From assembly GCA_937982495.1 (NCBI GenBank), contig CALJLX010000370.1, positions 1 to 12,418 on the forward strand: DNA of 12,418 nt, given 5' to 3'. How positions within the stretch are numbered: position 1 is the first letter of the stretch; each line of letters opens with the position of its first letter. The notes beneath the pieces were generated by a model. That model had not been told where the DNA came from and made no database searches. It was given only the letters and a program-made list of their open reading frames with translations. Shown piece by piece: positions 1 to 8,096 of the stretch. Origin of the DNA: an uncultured Desulfuromonas sp. Lineage in GTDB: Bacteria > Desulfobacterota > Desulfuromonadia > Desulfuromonadales > Trichloromonadaceae. The position numbers were made by a program, and so were the translations under genes.

Positions 1-2
1 TG

Positions 3-440
3 ACGGAGAGCGGCTATCTGCGCACCCTGACGCTGTTCGGGGACACGGCTTTGATCGCCGCGCAATCCGAGCGTTTCCGCCAGGCGGGCGCCGCCGCCGA
101 GCTCTGGTCCTTCGGCGGCACCAAGGAGCGTTTGAGCGTCAATGCCTCCCTGCTGCCCCTGGTCGAATGGGGGAATTTCCGCCTGCTGGTCGGCTACGGC
201 GAAGCGGCGCAGATGGCGGCGGTCTCCTATCGCCATCCGTTCGTCGAGGTCAAGCTGACCCCCACCCAGAAGCTGGTCATCGAAAAACGCAAGGTCTGCC
301 GCGATATGGAGCTGTCGACGGAGGCAGCCGCCGCATTTCTGGCAGTCCTTGGCAAGGAGAGCCCGTTGCCGGAAGACGACTATTGGGAAGAAATCCGCCG
401 GTACGAAGGCCTGGCGCAAGGCCCGCAGGAATATTTCTGA
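3..440 (+). CDS. Unidentified protein, C-terminal part (5' end outside window)
   Basis: An open frame runs from the first full codon in the window to a TGA ending at 440, giving 145 visible residues; no stop precedes it, so the gene very probably begins upstream. A TTG at 51 could in principle start translation, but it has no convincing ribosome binding site and sits inside the open frame. The visible part looks like a folded soluble domain: alternating hydrophobic strands (LTLFGDTALIAA, FRLLVGYGEAAQM), then a charged segment (KLVIEKRKVCRD), and an acidic, aromatic tail ending in QEYF. I see no signal peptide, membrane helix or catalytic signature and do not recognise the family. Codon use matches its neighbours. 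A hairpin starts 7 bases after the stop, which supports this as a true gene end. Confidence 0.7.
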   Translation, partial: TESGYLRTLTLFGDTALIAAQSERFRQAGAAAELWSFGGTKERLSVNASLLPLVEWGNFRLLVGYGEAAQMAAVSYRHPFVEVKLTPTQKLVIEKRKVCRDMELSTEAAAAFLAVLGKESPLPEDDYWEEIRRYEGLAQGPQEYF

Positions 441-447
441 CGGACAG

Positions 448-475
448 AGCCTGTGGGCGGCCCTCCCCACAGGCT
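448..475 (+). terminator. Hairpin after the first gene, likely terminator
   Basis: A perfect 10-bp inverted repeat (AGCCTGTGGG at 448-457, CCCACAGGCT at 466-475) encloses an 8-base loop, 7 bases after the stop codon at 440. Only a short TTCAT follows, not a full T-tract, so intrinsic termination may be partial. It separates the first gene from the signalling operon. Confidence 0.55.
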
Positions 476-548
476 TTCATGCACGAACAAAGCGCCGCCC
501 GGCTTCTGCTCTCCACGGCCAACTCGGCATTGTTGCACATTTTTTACA

Positions 549-576
549 TTGCCTAACCCTTGCGCCATGCTTTAAT
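549..576 (+). promoter_or_regulatory. Possible sigma-70 promoter of the signalling operon
   Basis: TTGCCT (549-554) and TTTAAT (571-576) are 16 bases apart in a locally AT-rich stretch (539-590), upstream of the kinase gene that starts at 640. The -10 element matches the consensus at 5 of 6 positions and the -35 at 4 of 6. Transcription would start near 583, giving a leader of about 57 bases. An alternative -35-like TTTACA (543-548) has no good -10 partner. Confidence 0.35.
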
Positions 577-627
577 CTTTTTCGATAAATGCGTCCTGCC
601 ACCCTCGATCGTCCCGATCCCGCCAAA

Positions 628-633
628 AGAGGA
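628..633 (+). promoter_or_regulatory. Ribosome binding site deciding the start at 640
   Basis: AGAGGA lies 6 bases before the ATG at 640. The longer in-frame ATG at 589 would add 17 residues without similarity to a receiver domain, lacks such a site, and falls almost at the predicted transcription start. The start at 640 is therefore preferred. Confidence 0.8.
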
Positions 634-639
634 CACCCC

Positions 640-2247
640 ATGGATCAGCGCATCCTGATTGTCGACGACAGCCCGTCGGTCCTGAAAATTCTCAACGACG
701 CTCTGCGCGCCGAATACCAGATCAGCGTCACCACCAGCGGCAAGGATGCCCTGGCGGTCGCCGCCGCGCAACGTCCCGACCTGATCCTGCTGGATATCAA
801 GATGCCCGACATGGACGGCTACGAGGTCTGCCGCCGGCTGAAACAGTCGCCGGAAACCCAGGACATTCCCATCCTCTTCGTCACCGTGCTGAACGAATCG
901 GAGGATGAAGCCAAGGGATTGGAGCTGGGCGCGGTCGACTACATCACCAAGCCGATCGCTCCGGCCGTCGTCCAGGCCCGGGTGCGGGCGCACATGCGCC
1001 TGAAACGGCACCAGGACCAGCTCGAAGAAGTGGTCCGGGAGCGCACCCGCGAACTGGCCGACGCCCGCGCCCGCGCGGAGGAGGCGAACCGCGCCCAGGG
1101 GGAGTTCATCACCAATATCAGCCATGAAATCCGCACCCCGATGATCAGCATCCTGGGCATGACCGAACTGATGCTGGAATCGGAACTGACCTCCCGGCAG
1201 CGGGAGTGCATGGACACCATCTCCGATTCGGTGACACAGCTGAAGCGGCTGTTGAACGACCTGCTCGATTTCTCCAGTTTCGAAACCGGGAAAATCGCCT
1301 TGGAGAAAGCCCCGCTGGAACCCCATCGGGCCTTTCTCCCCCTGCTGCTGGAGTTCTTGGCCAAAGCGGAAAAACGCGGGCTTTCCTTCTTCTGGAAGAT
1401 CGATCCGCGGATCCCGAAAGTGCTGTTGGGGGACGCCGAACGTCTGAAGCAGGTACTGGCCCATCTGCTGAACAATGCCCTGAAGTTCACCCCTTCCGGC
1501 GCCGTCGACCTGAAATGCACCCTTGACGAGAGCGCGGCGGCGCAGACTCCGGAGCAGCCGGTCGTCCTGCGCTTTTCGATAACGGACACCGGCATCGGCA
1601 TCCCGGAGAGTGAGCGGGAACGGATTTTTCAGCCTTTTTACCAGATCGACGGGAGTCTTTCCCGCCGCTATGCCGGCACCGGCGTCGGGCTGGCCATGAC
1701 CCGCCGTCTGGTGGAGATGATGGGGGGGAGCATTCGGGCGGATTCGGTCCCGACCGGCGGTAGCCGTCTTACCTTCACCGTTCGCCTGGACCGCGAAAGC
1801 GCAAAGACCTTCGAGCCTCCCGGGCCCGGCAAGAGCTGGAACGACCTGCGGGTGCTCGTCGTCGAGGATACCGAACCCAACCGGCGGCTCTTCCAGATCC
1901 TGCTGGAAAACCGGAAGTGTCAGGTGCGGGTCGCCGACAATGGCCGGAAGGCTCTTGATCTCCTCGAAAAAGAACCTTTCGATCTGATTCTGATGGATAT
2001 CCAGATGCCGGAGATGGACGGCCTGGAGACGACCCAGCGCATCCGCGGCGCCAGTGGGGAACACTGGGATCCGGCGATCCCCATTATCGCCCTGACCGCC
2101 CACGGTCAGGCGGGGGAGCGACAAAGCTACCTGGATGCCGGGATGAACGACTATCTGGCCAAACCCTTTCGCGCCCAGGCACTGCTGGATAAGATCGAGC
2201 GTCTGGTACTGAATCCCCTGCCGACGGAATCCGGTCATGCCCTCTGA
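640..2247 (+). CDS. Soluble hybrid histidine kinase, REC-HisKA-HATPase-REC
   Basis: Cytoplasmic two-component hybrid kinase of 535 residues with no signal peptide or membrane helix. Domains in order: an N-terminal receiver (about 4-120; acidic pair D9/D10, phospho-acceptor D52, T82, K104); a coiled-coil linker (about 122-155); HisKA with H-box SHEIRTP and phospho-histidine H162; HATPase_c with N-box N279, G1 motif DTGIG from D316 and G2 motif GTGVG near 346; and a C-terminal receiver (about 403-520; D410, acceptor D453, T486, K508). All catalytic residues are present. The input is probably phosphorylation of the first receiver by another kinase, since no sensory domain exists. One oddity is Ile169 where HisKA H-boxes usually read PMN. 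It has no HPt of its own; the HPt in the third gene of the operon could serve it. The gene overlaps the next by 11 bases, implying translational coupling. The specific signal and output are unknown. Confidence 0.93.
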   Translation: MDQRILIVDDSPSVLKILNDALRAEYQISVTTSGKDALAVAAAQRPDLILLDIKMPDMDGYEVCRRLKQSPETQDIPILFVTVLNESEDEAKGLELGAVDYITKPIAPAVVQARVRAHMRLKRHQDQLEEVVRERTRELADARARAEEANRAQGEFITNISHEIRTPMISILGMTELMLESELTSRQRECMDTISDSVTQLKRLLNDLLDFSSFETGKIALEKAPLEPHRAFLPLLLEFLAKAEKRGLSFFWKIDPRIPKVLLGDAERLKQVLAHLLNNALKFTPSGAVDLKCTLDESAAAQTPEQPVVLRFSITDTGIGIPESERERIFQPFYQIDGSLSRRYAGTGVGLAMTRRLVEMMGGSIRADSVPTGGSRLTFTVRLDRESAKTFEPPGPGKSWNDLRVLVVEDTEPNRRLFQILLENRKCQVRVADNGRKALDLLEKEPFDLILMDIQMPEMDGLETTQRIRGASGEHWDPAIPIIALTAHGQAGERQSYLDAGMNDYLAKPFRAQALLDKIERLVLNPLPTESGHAL

Positions 2248-2647
2248 ACCGGCGGCGCGCCCGAGAATTCTCATCGTCGACGACGCCCCGCAGAACCTGC
2301 GCCAGCTCAGCGGCATCCTGCGCGGCGACTTCCGGGTCAGCGTCGCCGTCGGCGGTCGCGAGGCGCTGGAGCTTGTCGCCACCCAGCCGCCGGACCTGAT
2401 TCTGCTGGACGTATCCATGCCCGGGATGGATGGCTTCGAAGTTTGCCGCCGACTCAAGGCCGCTCCCGCGACCCGGGAGATTCCGGTGATTTTCGTCAGC
2501 GGAATGGTGGAGGAGGCAGGACTTGCCCAGGGGCGCGAAGCGGGCGGCGCGGATTTCATCGTCAAGCCGATCGATCCCGAAACGCTGCGCTCTAAAATCG
2601 CGGCCTGTCTCGAAAACCGGGGGTCCGGGCGGAGAAACGGCGGATGA
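2237..2647 (+). CDS. Single-domain response regulator (stand-alone receiver)
   Basis: A 136-residue protein that is almost entirely one CheY-like receiver. Residues 9-125 carry the acidic pair D15/D16, the phospho-acceptor D58 in LILLDVSMPG, S88 in the Thr/Ser switch position, and K110 followed by P111. There is no output domain, so it likely acts as a phosphate shuttle or sink, or by binding a target protein, as CheY or Spo0F do. Its sequence is close to the N-terminal receiver of the upstream kinase (shared GFEVCRRLK-type and IPVIFV-type segments), suggesting duplication within the operon. Its ATG lies inside the end of the upstream gene, and its TGA overlaps the next start as ATGA, so all three genes appear translationally coupled. 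The function class is firm; the partner kinase is inferred from position. Confidence 0.92.
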   Translation: MPSEPAARPRILIVDDAPQNLRQLSGILRGDFRVSVAVGGREALELVATQPPDLILLDVSMPGMDGFEVCRRLKAAPATREIPVIFVSGMVEEAGLAQGREAGGADFIVKPIDPETLRSKIAACLENRGSGRRNGG

Positions 2648-5600
2648 TCCGACGCTGGTCCATCCTGTTGCTTTGCCTGCCGGCGCTGTGGCTGATCTTC
2701 AGCACCCCCCTGCGGGCAGCCCCCCCACCGCAAAAACTGATCATCGCCTGCAGCGCCGGTTCGGCCCCCTTTCACTTTCGCGATGACCGGGGGCAGCCCG
2801 CCGGGATGTTCGTCGATCTCTGGCGTCTGTGGGCGGAAAAAACCGGGATTCCCGTGGAGTTCCGCATCGCCAGCTGGGACGACAGCCTGCGCCTGGTACG
2901 CGAGGGGGAGGCGGATATCCATGCCGGAGTCTTTTATAGCCAGGAACGAGATGCTTTTCTCGACTATGCCGATCGGCTTTACGAAAGCGAAACCCACATC
3001 TTCTATCACCGCAGCGTTTCCCAGGTCACGACGCTTCAGGATCTGAGCGGGTTCCGCATCGGAGTCATCGCCGGGGACCTGGCCGTCGCCTACCTGCGCG
3101 AACACCTGCCCCAGGCCACCCTGGCGATCTATCCCGACAACCGGGATCTCTTCGACGCGGCCGAGCGCGGCGACATTCGGGTCTTCATCAAGGACACCCC
3201 TATCGCCCTGCACCACCTCATGCGCCGTGGGCTTCTCCCCCAGTTCGAATATCACGCCCCCTCCCCCCTTTACAGCAACCATTTCCGCGCCGCCGTGGGC
3301 GAAGGCAACGGCGAGCTTTTGAATCGGGTGAACGACGGCTTGCGGCGCATCTCCCCGAAAGAGAAGGCCGCCGTCGTCCGGCGCTGGATGACGGCACCGG
3401 GAAAATGGCGGGAGGACCGGCTGATCATCGGCCTGCCGGACGGCGCCCTGCCATTTTCCGGGCGGAATTTCCGGGGTGACCCGTCCGGCATGCTCATCGA
3501 CCTCTGGCAATTCTGGGCGGCGAAGAGCGGCCGCGACATCGACTTCCGCCTCGCTTCCTGGCCCCAACTCCTTCAATCCCTGAAACAGGGGGAGATCGAC
3601 ATTCACGGCGGCTTGTTCGCCTCGCCGGAGCGGTGGCGCTGGATGGATTTTTCCCAACCCCTGTACCGGGTCGCCTCCAGCCTCTTCTACCACGAACGCC
3701 TGGGGGTTTTGCCCAAGGCCGAGAATCTGAAGGATTTCAGGGCCGGGGTGATCGCCGGAACGGTCTACGGCCCCTTTCTGCAAACCCGATACCCCTCCTT
3801 TACGGTGCTGGAATACCCCGATACGGAAGCGCTGATCGCGGCGGCGGCCAAGGGGGAGATCGATCTGTTTCTCGATGAAACGCCGATCGTGCTCGCCCTT
3901 CTCGACCGGATGGGAGAACGGGGCGCCTTTCGCCGTCTGGACGGGGTGATGGAACAGCAGACCCTGCATGCCGGGGTCGCCAAGGGATCGCCCTTGCTTT
4001 CGGTGATCGACGCCGGATTCGACGGAATCAAGTCCACGGATCTGGCGGAGATCGAAAAAACCTGGTTCACCCCGGGAGAAGAAACCCTCGCCGCCAAGGC
4101 CATTCCCGACATTCGCCTGACCGCCGCCGAACAGGCCTGGATCGCCGAGCATCGCAACCTGCGCCTGGGGGTCGACCCGACCTGGCCGCCCTTCGAATAT
4201 TTTGACGACAAGGGGGTTTACCGAGGCATGGCGGCGGATTACATCGGCCTTCTCAACGAACGCCTTGGTCTGAGCATGAACGCCGTTTACGGCCTGACCT
4301 GGGCCCAGGTGGAAGCGGGCGCCCGGGACCGCGCCCTCGATGTCCTCTCCTGCCTGACGGAAACACCCGAGCGGCGTAAAAGTCTCCATTTCACCCAACC
4401 CTACCTTTCCTTCCCCATGGTCGTCATCATGCGCGGCGACGCCCCGCTGATCACCGGGTTGGCGGATCTGCGCGATAAACAGGTCGCCGTCGTCGAAGGC
4501 TACGCCATTCATCAGTATCTGCGCGAGCAGGCTCCCGAAATCCGGGTGCGGACAGTCGACACCCCTCTCGACGGCCTGCACGCCGTCTCCCTGGGACAGG
4601 CCGACGCTTATATCGACAACCTGGCGGTCGCCACCCACCTCATTCAGCGCCATCACCTGACCAACCTGAAGGTCGCGGCGCCGGCCGCCCAGTGGAGCGA
4701 TGAGCTGCGCCTCGGAGTCCGGGCGGACTGGCCGGAACTGGTGACCATTCTCGATAAGGGGCTGGCGAGCATCACCGCCGAGGAACACGACGCGATCCGC
4801 CGGAAGTGGCTGTCGGTGCGCTACGACTACGGCGTCAATCCCGCCGCCGTCCGCCGCTGGAGCCTCTACGTGCTGCTGCTGACCACCTCGCTGATCGCCC
4901 TTTTCCTGCTGCGCAACCGCTACCTGCAGCGCTGGAACGCCCGCCTCAGCGCCGAGGTCGATGAGCGTCTGGCGGCCGAACGCCGGGCCGAAGCGGCCAA
5001 TGAAGCCAAGTCGGAATTCCTGGCGAACATGAGTCACGAAATCCGCACCCCGATGAACGCCATTCTCGGCATGACCCATCTCGCCCTGCAGACGCCCCTC
5101 GATACCCGGCAGCGGGATTATCTGGAAAAGGTCGAAACCTCGGGCCGGATGCTGATGCGGGTGATCGACGACATCCTCGATTTTTCCAAGATCGAGGCGG
5201 GGCGGCTGGATATGGAACGGGTCGAATTTTCCCTCGACGACGTCCTCAAGAACCTCGCCGACCTGACGGCGCCCAAGGCCCAGCGCAAGGGGCTGGAACT
5301 GGTCTTCGCCCAGGCCCCGGATCTTCCCCGGCGGATGCTGGGCGACCCCCTGCGCCTGGAACAGGTGCTGCTCAACCTGATGGACAACGCCATCAAGTTC
5401 ACCCCGACGGGAGAAGTGGTGTTGCTGGTGGAACGCCTCTTAGCGGAGACGGATGCGGTCGAGTTACGCTTTACCGTGGAGGATACGGGCATCGGCCTTA
5501 CCGCCGACCAGATTTCCCGCCTCTTTCGCCCCTTCACCCAGGCGGACAACACCACCACCCGCCGCTTCGGCGGCACCGGGCTGGGTCTGGCCATCAGCCG

Positions 5601-7194
5601 CCGGCTGGTCGGGATGATGGGCGGGGAGATCGGCGCCGAAAGCGAAGAGGGCAAGGGCAGCCGCTTCTCCTTCACCGCCCGGTTCGGCGCGGTCGCCGCC
5701 GAACCGGCCGCCGTCCCCGATCCCGATCTGCGGGGGCTGCGGGTTCTGCTCGTCGACGATAACGCCTCCAGTCGCCGCGCGCTACGCCGGATTCTCGAAT
5801 CCCTGACCTTCGAGGTGGTCGAAGCGGCCTCGGCCGACGAGGCCCTGGCCCACTTCGCCGAAAGTCCGCCGCCGAAACTGATCCTGATCGACGAAAGCCT
5901 GCCGGAGCGGAACGGGCTGGAACTGGCCCGGCGAATCAAAGAACGGCCCGGCGAGCATCGGGTCATCCTGTTATCCTCGGCGGGCGATGGGGAGGATGCC
6001 CACAGCCGCGCCGTCCATGCCGGGATCAACTGGCTGGTATCCAAACCGGTCAACCGCTCCGCCCTCTTCGATGCCATCATGAACGCCTTTGCCCGCACCA
6101 TCCCGCGCGAAACGTCGAAGCGGCGATCCCGGCGTTTCACCCTTGGCGGCGCCCGGGTGCTGGTGGTGGAGGATAACGCCATCAACCGGCAAGTCGCCCG
6201 GGAACTGCTGCTGGCGGCCGGGACGGAGGTCCAGGTCGCGGACAACGGCCTCCAGGCGCTGGAGCGTCTCGACCGGGAAAGCTTCGACCTGGTTCTCATG
6301 GACATTCAGATGCCGGAAATGGATGGGCTGGAGTGCACCCGCCGGATCCGCGACCGGGCCACCGTCAACCACGCGCTGCGCAACCTGCCGATTATCGCCA
6401 TGACCGCCCACGCCATGGCCGGCGACCGGGAAAGAAGCCTGGCGGCGGGGATGAACGACCATGTCACCAAGCCCCTCGATCCCGAACAGTTCTACGCCGT
6501 GCTGGCCGGCTGGCTGGGCAATCGCTGGCGGGGCGCGCCCGCCATGGCCGCCCCGGCCGACGACGGCGAGCCTTTCCCCGAATTCAGCACCATCGATACG
6601 GCGGCCGGCCTGCGCTGCGTAGCCGGAAACCACACGCTCTACCGCTGCCTGCTTCGGGACTTTTATCGGGACAACCGCGAAACGGCGCGGGAAATTCGGG
6701 AAAGCCTGGCGGCCGGGGAGCGGGAAAGGGCGCAGCGTCTGGCCCATACCCTGAAAGGGGTGGCGGGGAATATCGGCGCGCAGGCGGTACGGGAAGCCGC
6801 CCGCGAACTGGAGTTGGCCGTAATCGATGAAAAAACCGACATCGAAACGCCGCTGAAGGAAACGGAAGCGGCCCTTGAGCTGGTCATGACGGAACTGGCG
6901 GAACTTCCCGAAGAGACAACGGCACCGGCGGCTCCTCCCCCCGACGAAACGGATTTTGCCGCGCTCGCCCGGCAACTGGAGATTCTGGCCGACTATCTGC
7001 GCCTGAACGACACCGATGCGGAAACCGCTTTCGTTTCGTTACGGGATGATCTGATCCGTCTGAGCCCGGAAAAGACGGCGGCCTTCGAGGAAAAACTGAT
7101 CGTCTACAACTTCAAAGGGGCCCTGGAAATCCTCGAAACGATCGCCGAATCCCTGGAACAGCCCCTCGCCGGCAACACGGAAACGACCGCCTGA
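2644..7194 (+). CDS. Membrane hybrid sensor kinase with three periplasmic SBP domains, two receivers and HPt
   Basis: A BvgS/EvgS-type unorthodox sensor kinase of 1516 residues. In order: signal peptide (1-25, cleavage near LRAA); three tandem type 3 solute-binding domains (about 31-255, 259-475, 505-725); a transmembrane helix (739-756); a cytoplasmic coiled coil; HisKA with H798 in SHEIRTPMN; HATPase_c (N-box N915, G1 from D947, G2 GGTGLG 976-981); first receiver (D1038/D1039, acceptor D1083, S1111, K1134); second receiver (E1176/D1177, acceptor D1220, K1276); HPt with H1368 in AHTLKG; and a helical tail (about 1425-1505) without His. Ligand binding in the periplasm should control a His-Asp-His-Asp relay. 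The third binding domain looks most typical of amino-acid binders (WPPFEY, PERRKSLHFTQPY); the first two resemble each other more. GGAG at 2631-2634, 9 bases before the ATG, supports this start, and ATGA overlap couples it to the preceding receiver. The ligand and final output are unknown. Confidence 0.95.
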   Translation: MIRRWSILLLCLPALWLIFSTPLRAAPPPQKLIIACSAGSAPFHFRDDRGQPAGMFVDLWRLWAEKTGIPVEFRIASWDDSLRLVREGEADIHAGVFYSQERDAFLDYADRLYESETHIFYHRSVSQVTTLQDLSGFRIGVIAGDLAVAYLREHLPQATLAIYPDNRDLFDAAERGDIRVFIKDTPIALHHLMRRGLLPQFEYHAPSPLYSNHFRAAVGEGNGELLNRVNDGLRRISPKEKAAVVRRWMTAPGKWREDRLIIGLPDGALPFSGRNFRGDPSGMLIDLWQFWAAKSGRDIDFRLASWPQLLQSLKQGEIDIHGGLFASPERWRWMDFSQPLYRVASSLFYHERLGVLPKAENLKDFRAGVIAGTVYGPFLQTRYPSFTVLEYPDTEALIAAAAKGEIDLFLDETPIVLALLDRMGERGAFRRLDGVMEQQTLHAGVAKGSPLLSVIDAGFDGIKSTDLAEIEKTWFTPGEETLAAKAIPDIRLTAAEQAWIAEHRNLRLGVDPTWPPFEYFDDKGVYRGMAADYIGLLNERLGLSMNAVYGLTWAQVEAGARDRALDVLSCLTETPERRKSLHFTQPYLSFPMVVIMRGDAPLITGLADLRDKQVAVVEGYAIHQYLREQAPEIRVRTVDTPLDGLHAVSLGQADAYIDNLAVATHLIQRHHLTNLKVAAPAAQWSDELRLGVRADWPELVTILDKGLASITAEEHDAIRRKWLSVRYDYGVNPAAVRRWSLYVLLLTTSLIALFLLRNRYLQRWNARLSAEVDERLAAERRAEAANEAKSEFLANMSHEIRTPMNAILGMTHLALQTPLDTRQRDYLEKVETSGRMLMRVIDDILDFSKIEAGRLDMERVEFSLDDVLKNLADLTAPKAQRKGLELVFAQAPDLPRRMLGDPLRLEQVLLNLMDNAIKFTPTGEVVLLVERLLAETDAVELRFTVEDTGIGLTADQISRLFRPFTQADNTTTRRFGGTGLGLAISRRLVGMMGGEIGAESEEGKGSRFSFTARFGAVAAEPAAVPDPDLRGLRVLLVDDNASSRRALRRILESLTFEVVEAASADEALAHFAESPPPKLILIDESLPERNGLELARRIKERPGEHRVILLSSAGDGEDAHSRAVHAGINWLVSKPVNRSALFDAIMNAFARTIPRETSKRRSRRFTLGGARVLVVEDNAINRQVARELLLAAGTEVQVADNGLQALERLDRESFDLVLMDIQMPEMDGLECTRRIRDRATVNHALRNLPIIAMTAHAMAGDRERSLAAGMNDHVTKPLDPEQFYAVLAGWLGNRWRGAPAMAAPADDGEPFPEFSTIDTAAGLRCVAGNHTLYRCLLRDFYRDNRETAREIRESLAAGERERAQRLAHTLKGVAGNIGAQAVREAARELELAVIDEKTDIETPLKETEAALELVMTELAELPEETTAPAAPPPDETDFAALARQLEILADYLRLNDTDAETAFVSLRDDLIRLSPEKTAAFEEKLIVYNFKGALEILETIAESLEQPLAGNTETTA
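2734..4068 (+). repeat. Tandem duplicated solute-binding domains 1 and 2 within the sensor kinase
   Basis: Residues 31-255 and 259-475 align by eye along their length. Matching landmarks are LIIACS/LIIGLP, GMFVDLWRLWAEKTG/GMLIDLWQFWAAKSG, RIASW/RLASW, ADIHAGVF/IDIHGGLF, FRIGVIAG/FRAGVIAG and FIKDTPIAL/FLDETPIVL. This indicates an internal duplication at protein level; the DNA copies have diverged, so it is not recent. The third domain (505-725) is more distant. Confidence 0.8.
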
Positions 7195-7236
7195 GCGCCC
7201 ATCAAGAAATCCTTTTGAACCGTTCTTCGCCGATAG

Positions 7237-7243
7237 AAAGGGA
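7237..7243 (+). promoter_or_regulatory. Ribosome binding site deciding the start at 7251
   Basis: AAAGGGA lies 7 bases before the ATG at 7251. A TTG at 7215 would add 12 unremarkable residues and has no comparable site, so the ATG is preferred. Confidence 0.8.
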
Positions 7244-7250
7244 AAACGCC

Positions 7251-8078
7251 ATGCTCGACTTTACCGTCAATTCTTCGGTCTGCACCCGCTGCGGGCAATG
7301 CGCCGTCGACTGCCCGCCGCGCATCATCGCCATGAATGGGGGCTATCCCGCCATCGCCGAAGATAAAGAAACGCTCTGCTATCGCTGCCAGCACTGCCTG
7401 GCCGTCTGCCCAACGGGAGCAATCTCCATTTTCGGGATCAGACCCGGCGACGTCACCCCGCTGGAAGGGAACTATCCCCGGCCGAAACAGCTGGAGACGC
7501 TCATCGAAGGGCGGCGTTCGGTGCGCCGCTATCGGGAGGAAAATCTCGATCCGGAGTTGATTAAACATCTGCTGGAGGTGGCCTGGCACGCGCCGACCGG
7601 AGTCAATGCCCGGCAGGTGCATTTTACGGTGGTGGATGACCGGGAGAAGATGCTGGTCCTGCGGAGCGAGGTGATGGCCGGACTGGGACGATTGGTGCGG
7701 GAGGGGAAACTGCCGGAGGGGTTCGAGCGCTTCGCCGATTTCGCGCGGTTGTGGGAAGAAAAAGGGATCGATACGATCTTTCGCGGCGCCCCGCACCTGC
7801 TGGTGGCCTCGGTGCCGCATAGCGTGCCGACGCCGCTGCCCGACTGTCTCATCGCCCTGTCCTACTTTGAATTGTTCGCCCAATGCCACGGCGTCGGCAC
7901 CGTCTGGTGCGGTCTGGGCAAATGGGCGCTGAACGATCTGCTCCCCGAATTCCGCGCCCGGCTCGGCATCCCCGAGGACCACCTCTTCGGCTACGCCATG
8001 ATGTTCGGCAAACCGGCCGTCGGTTACGCCCGCACGGTGCGGCACCAGCCGGCATTTATTCACCGTTTCGAAGGATAG
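7251..8078 (+). CDS. Ferredoxin-nitroreductase fusion (4Fe-4S and FMN oxidoreductase)
   Basis: A 275-residue soluble flavoprotein. The N-terminus is a 2x[4Fe-4S] ferredoxin domain with two complete CxxCxxCxxxCP motifs: C11/C14/C17/C21 and C43/C46/C49/C53. From about residue 80 on it is a nitroreductase-family domain, opening with the FMN-phosphate-binding signature RRSVRRY (88-94) and continuing with APTGVNARQ and a CHGVGTVWCG segment typical of the fold. Family knowledge: such fusions are common in anaerobes and probably pass electrons from a low-potential donor through the clusters to FMN; substrates are mostly undefined. Two Cys in the nitroreductase half (the CHG and WCG positions) are not obvious cluster ligands. 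The gene lies 56 bases after the sensor kinase with no terminator seen between, so it may be read from the same transcript. It converges with the lipoprotein gene, with 18 bases between stops. Physiological substrate cannot be told from the sequence. Confidence 0.93.
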   Translation: MLDFTVNSSVCTRCGQCAVDCPPRIIAMNGGYPAIAEDKETLCYRCQHCLAVCPTGAISIFGIRPGDVTPLEGNYPRPKQLETLIEGRRSVRRYREENLDPELIKHLLEVAWHAPTGVNARQVHFTVVDDREKMLVLRSEVMAGLGRLVREGKLPEGFERFADFARLWEEKGIDTIFRGAPHLLVASVPHSVPTPLPDCLIALSYFELFAQCHGVGTVWCGLGKWALNDLLPEFRARLGIPEDHLFGYAMMFGKPAVGYARTVRHQPAFIHRFEG

Positions 8079-8096
8079 TTCGCCGCGGAGGAAGTC

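Noticed and set aside
526..536. GG...GC pair resembling a sigma-54 promoter before the kinase operon
   Set aside because: Only 7 bases separate GG from GC, whereas -24/-12 elements need 10; no other pair nearby fits.
553..5079. A 1508-codon open frame on the minus strand, opposite the kinase genes
   Set aside because: Its codons are exactly aligned with those of the two kinase genes, so a stop arises only where they use TTA, CTA or TCA. These are rare in this GC-rich genome; the first TTA (5440) ends the frame. The translation is Gln/Gly/His-rich and matches nothing recognisable.
7104..8063. A 319-codon minus-strand open frame opposite the nitroreductase gene
   Set aside because: The opposite strand encodes clear ferredoxin and nitroreductase motifs; this is a shadow.
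8079..8096. Possible shared terminator between the convergent nitroreductase and lipoprotein genes
   Set aside because: The 18-base gap holds only a short CCGCGG palindrome and no T-run, so no terminator can be supported.
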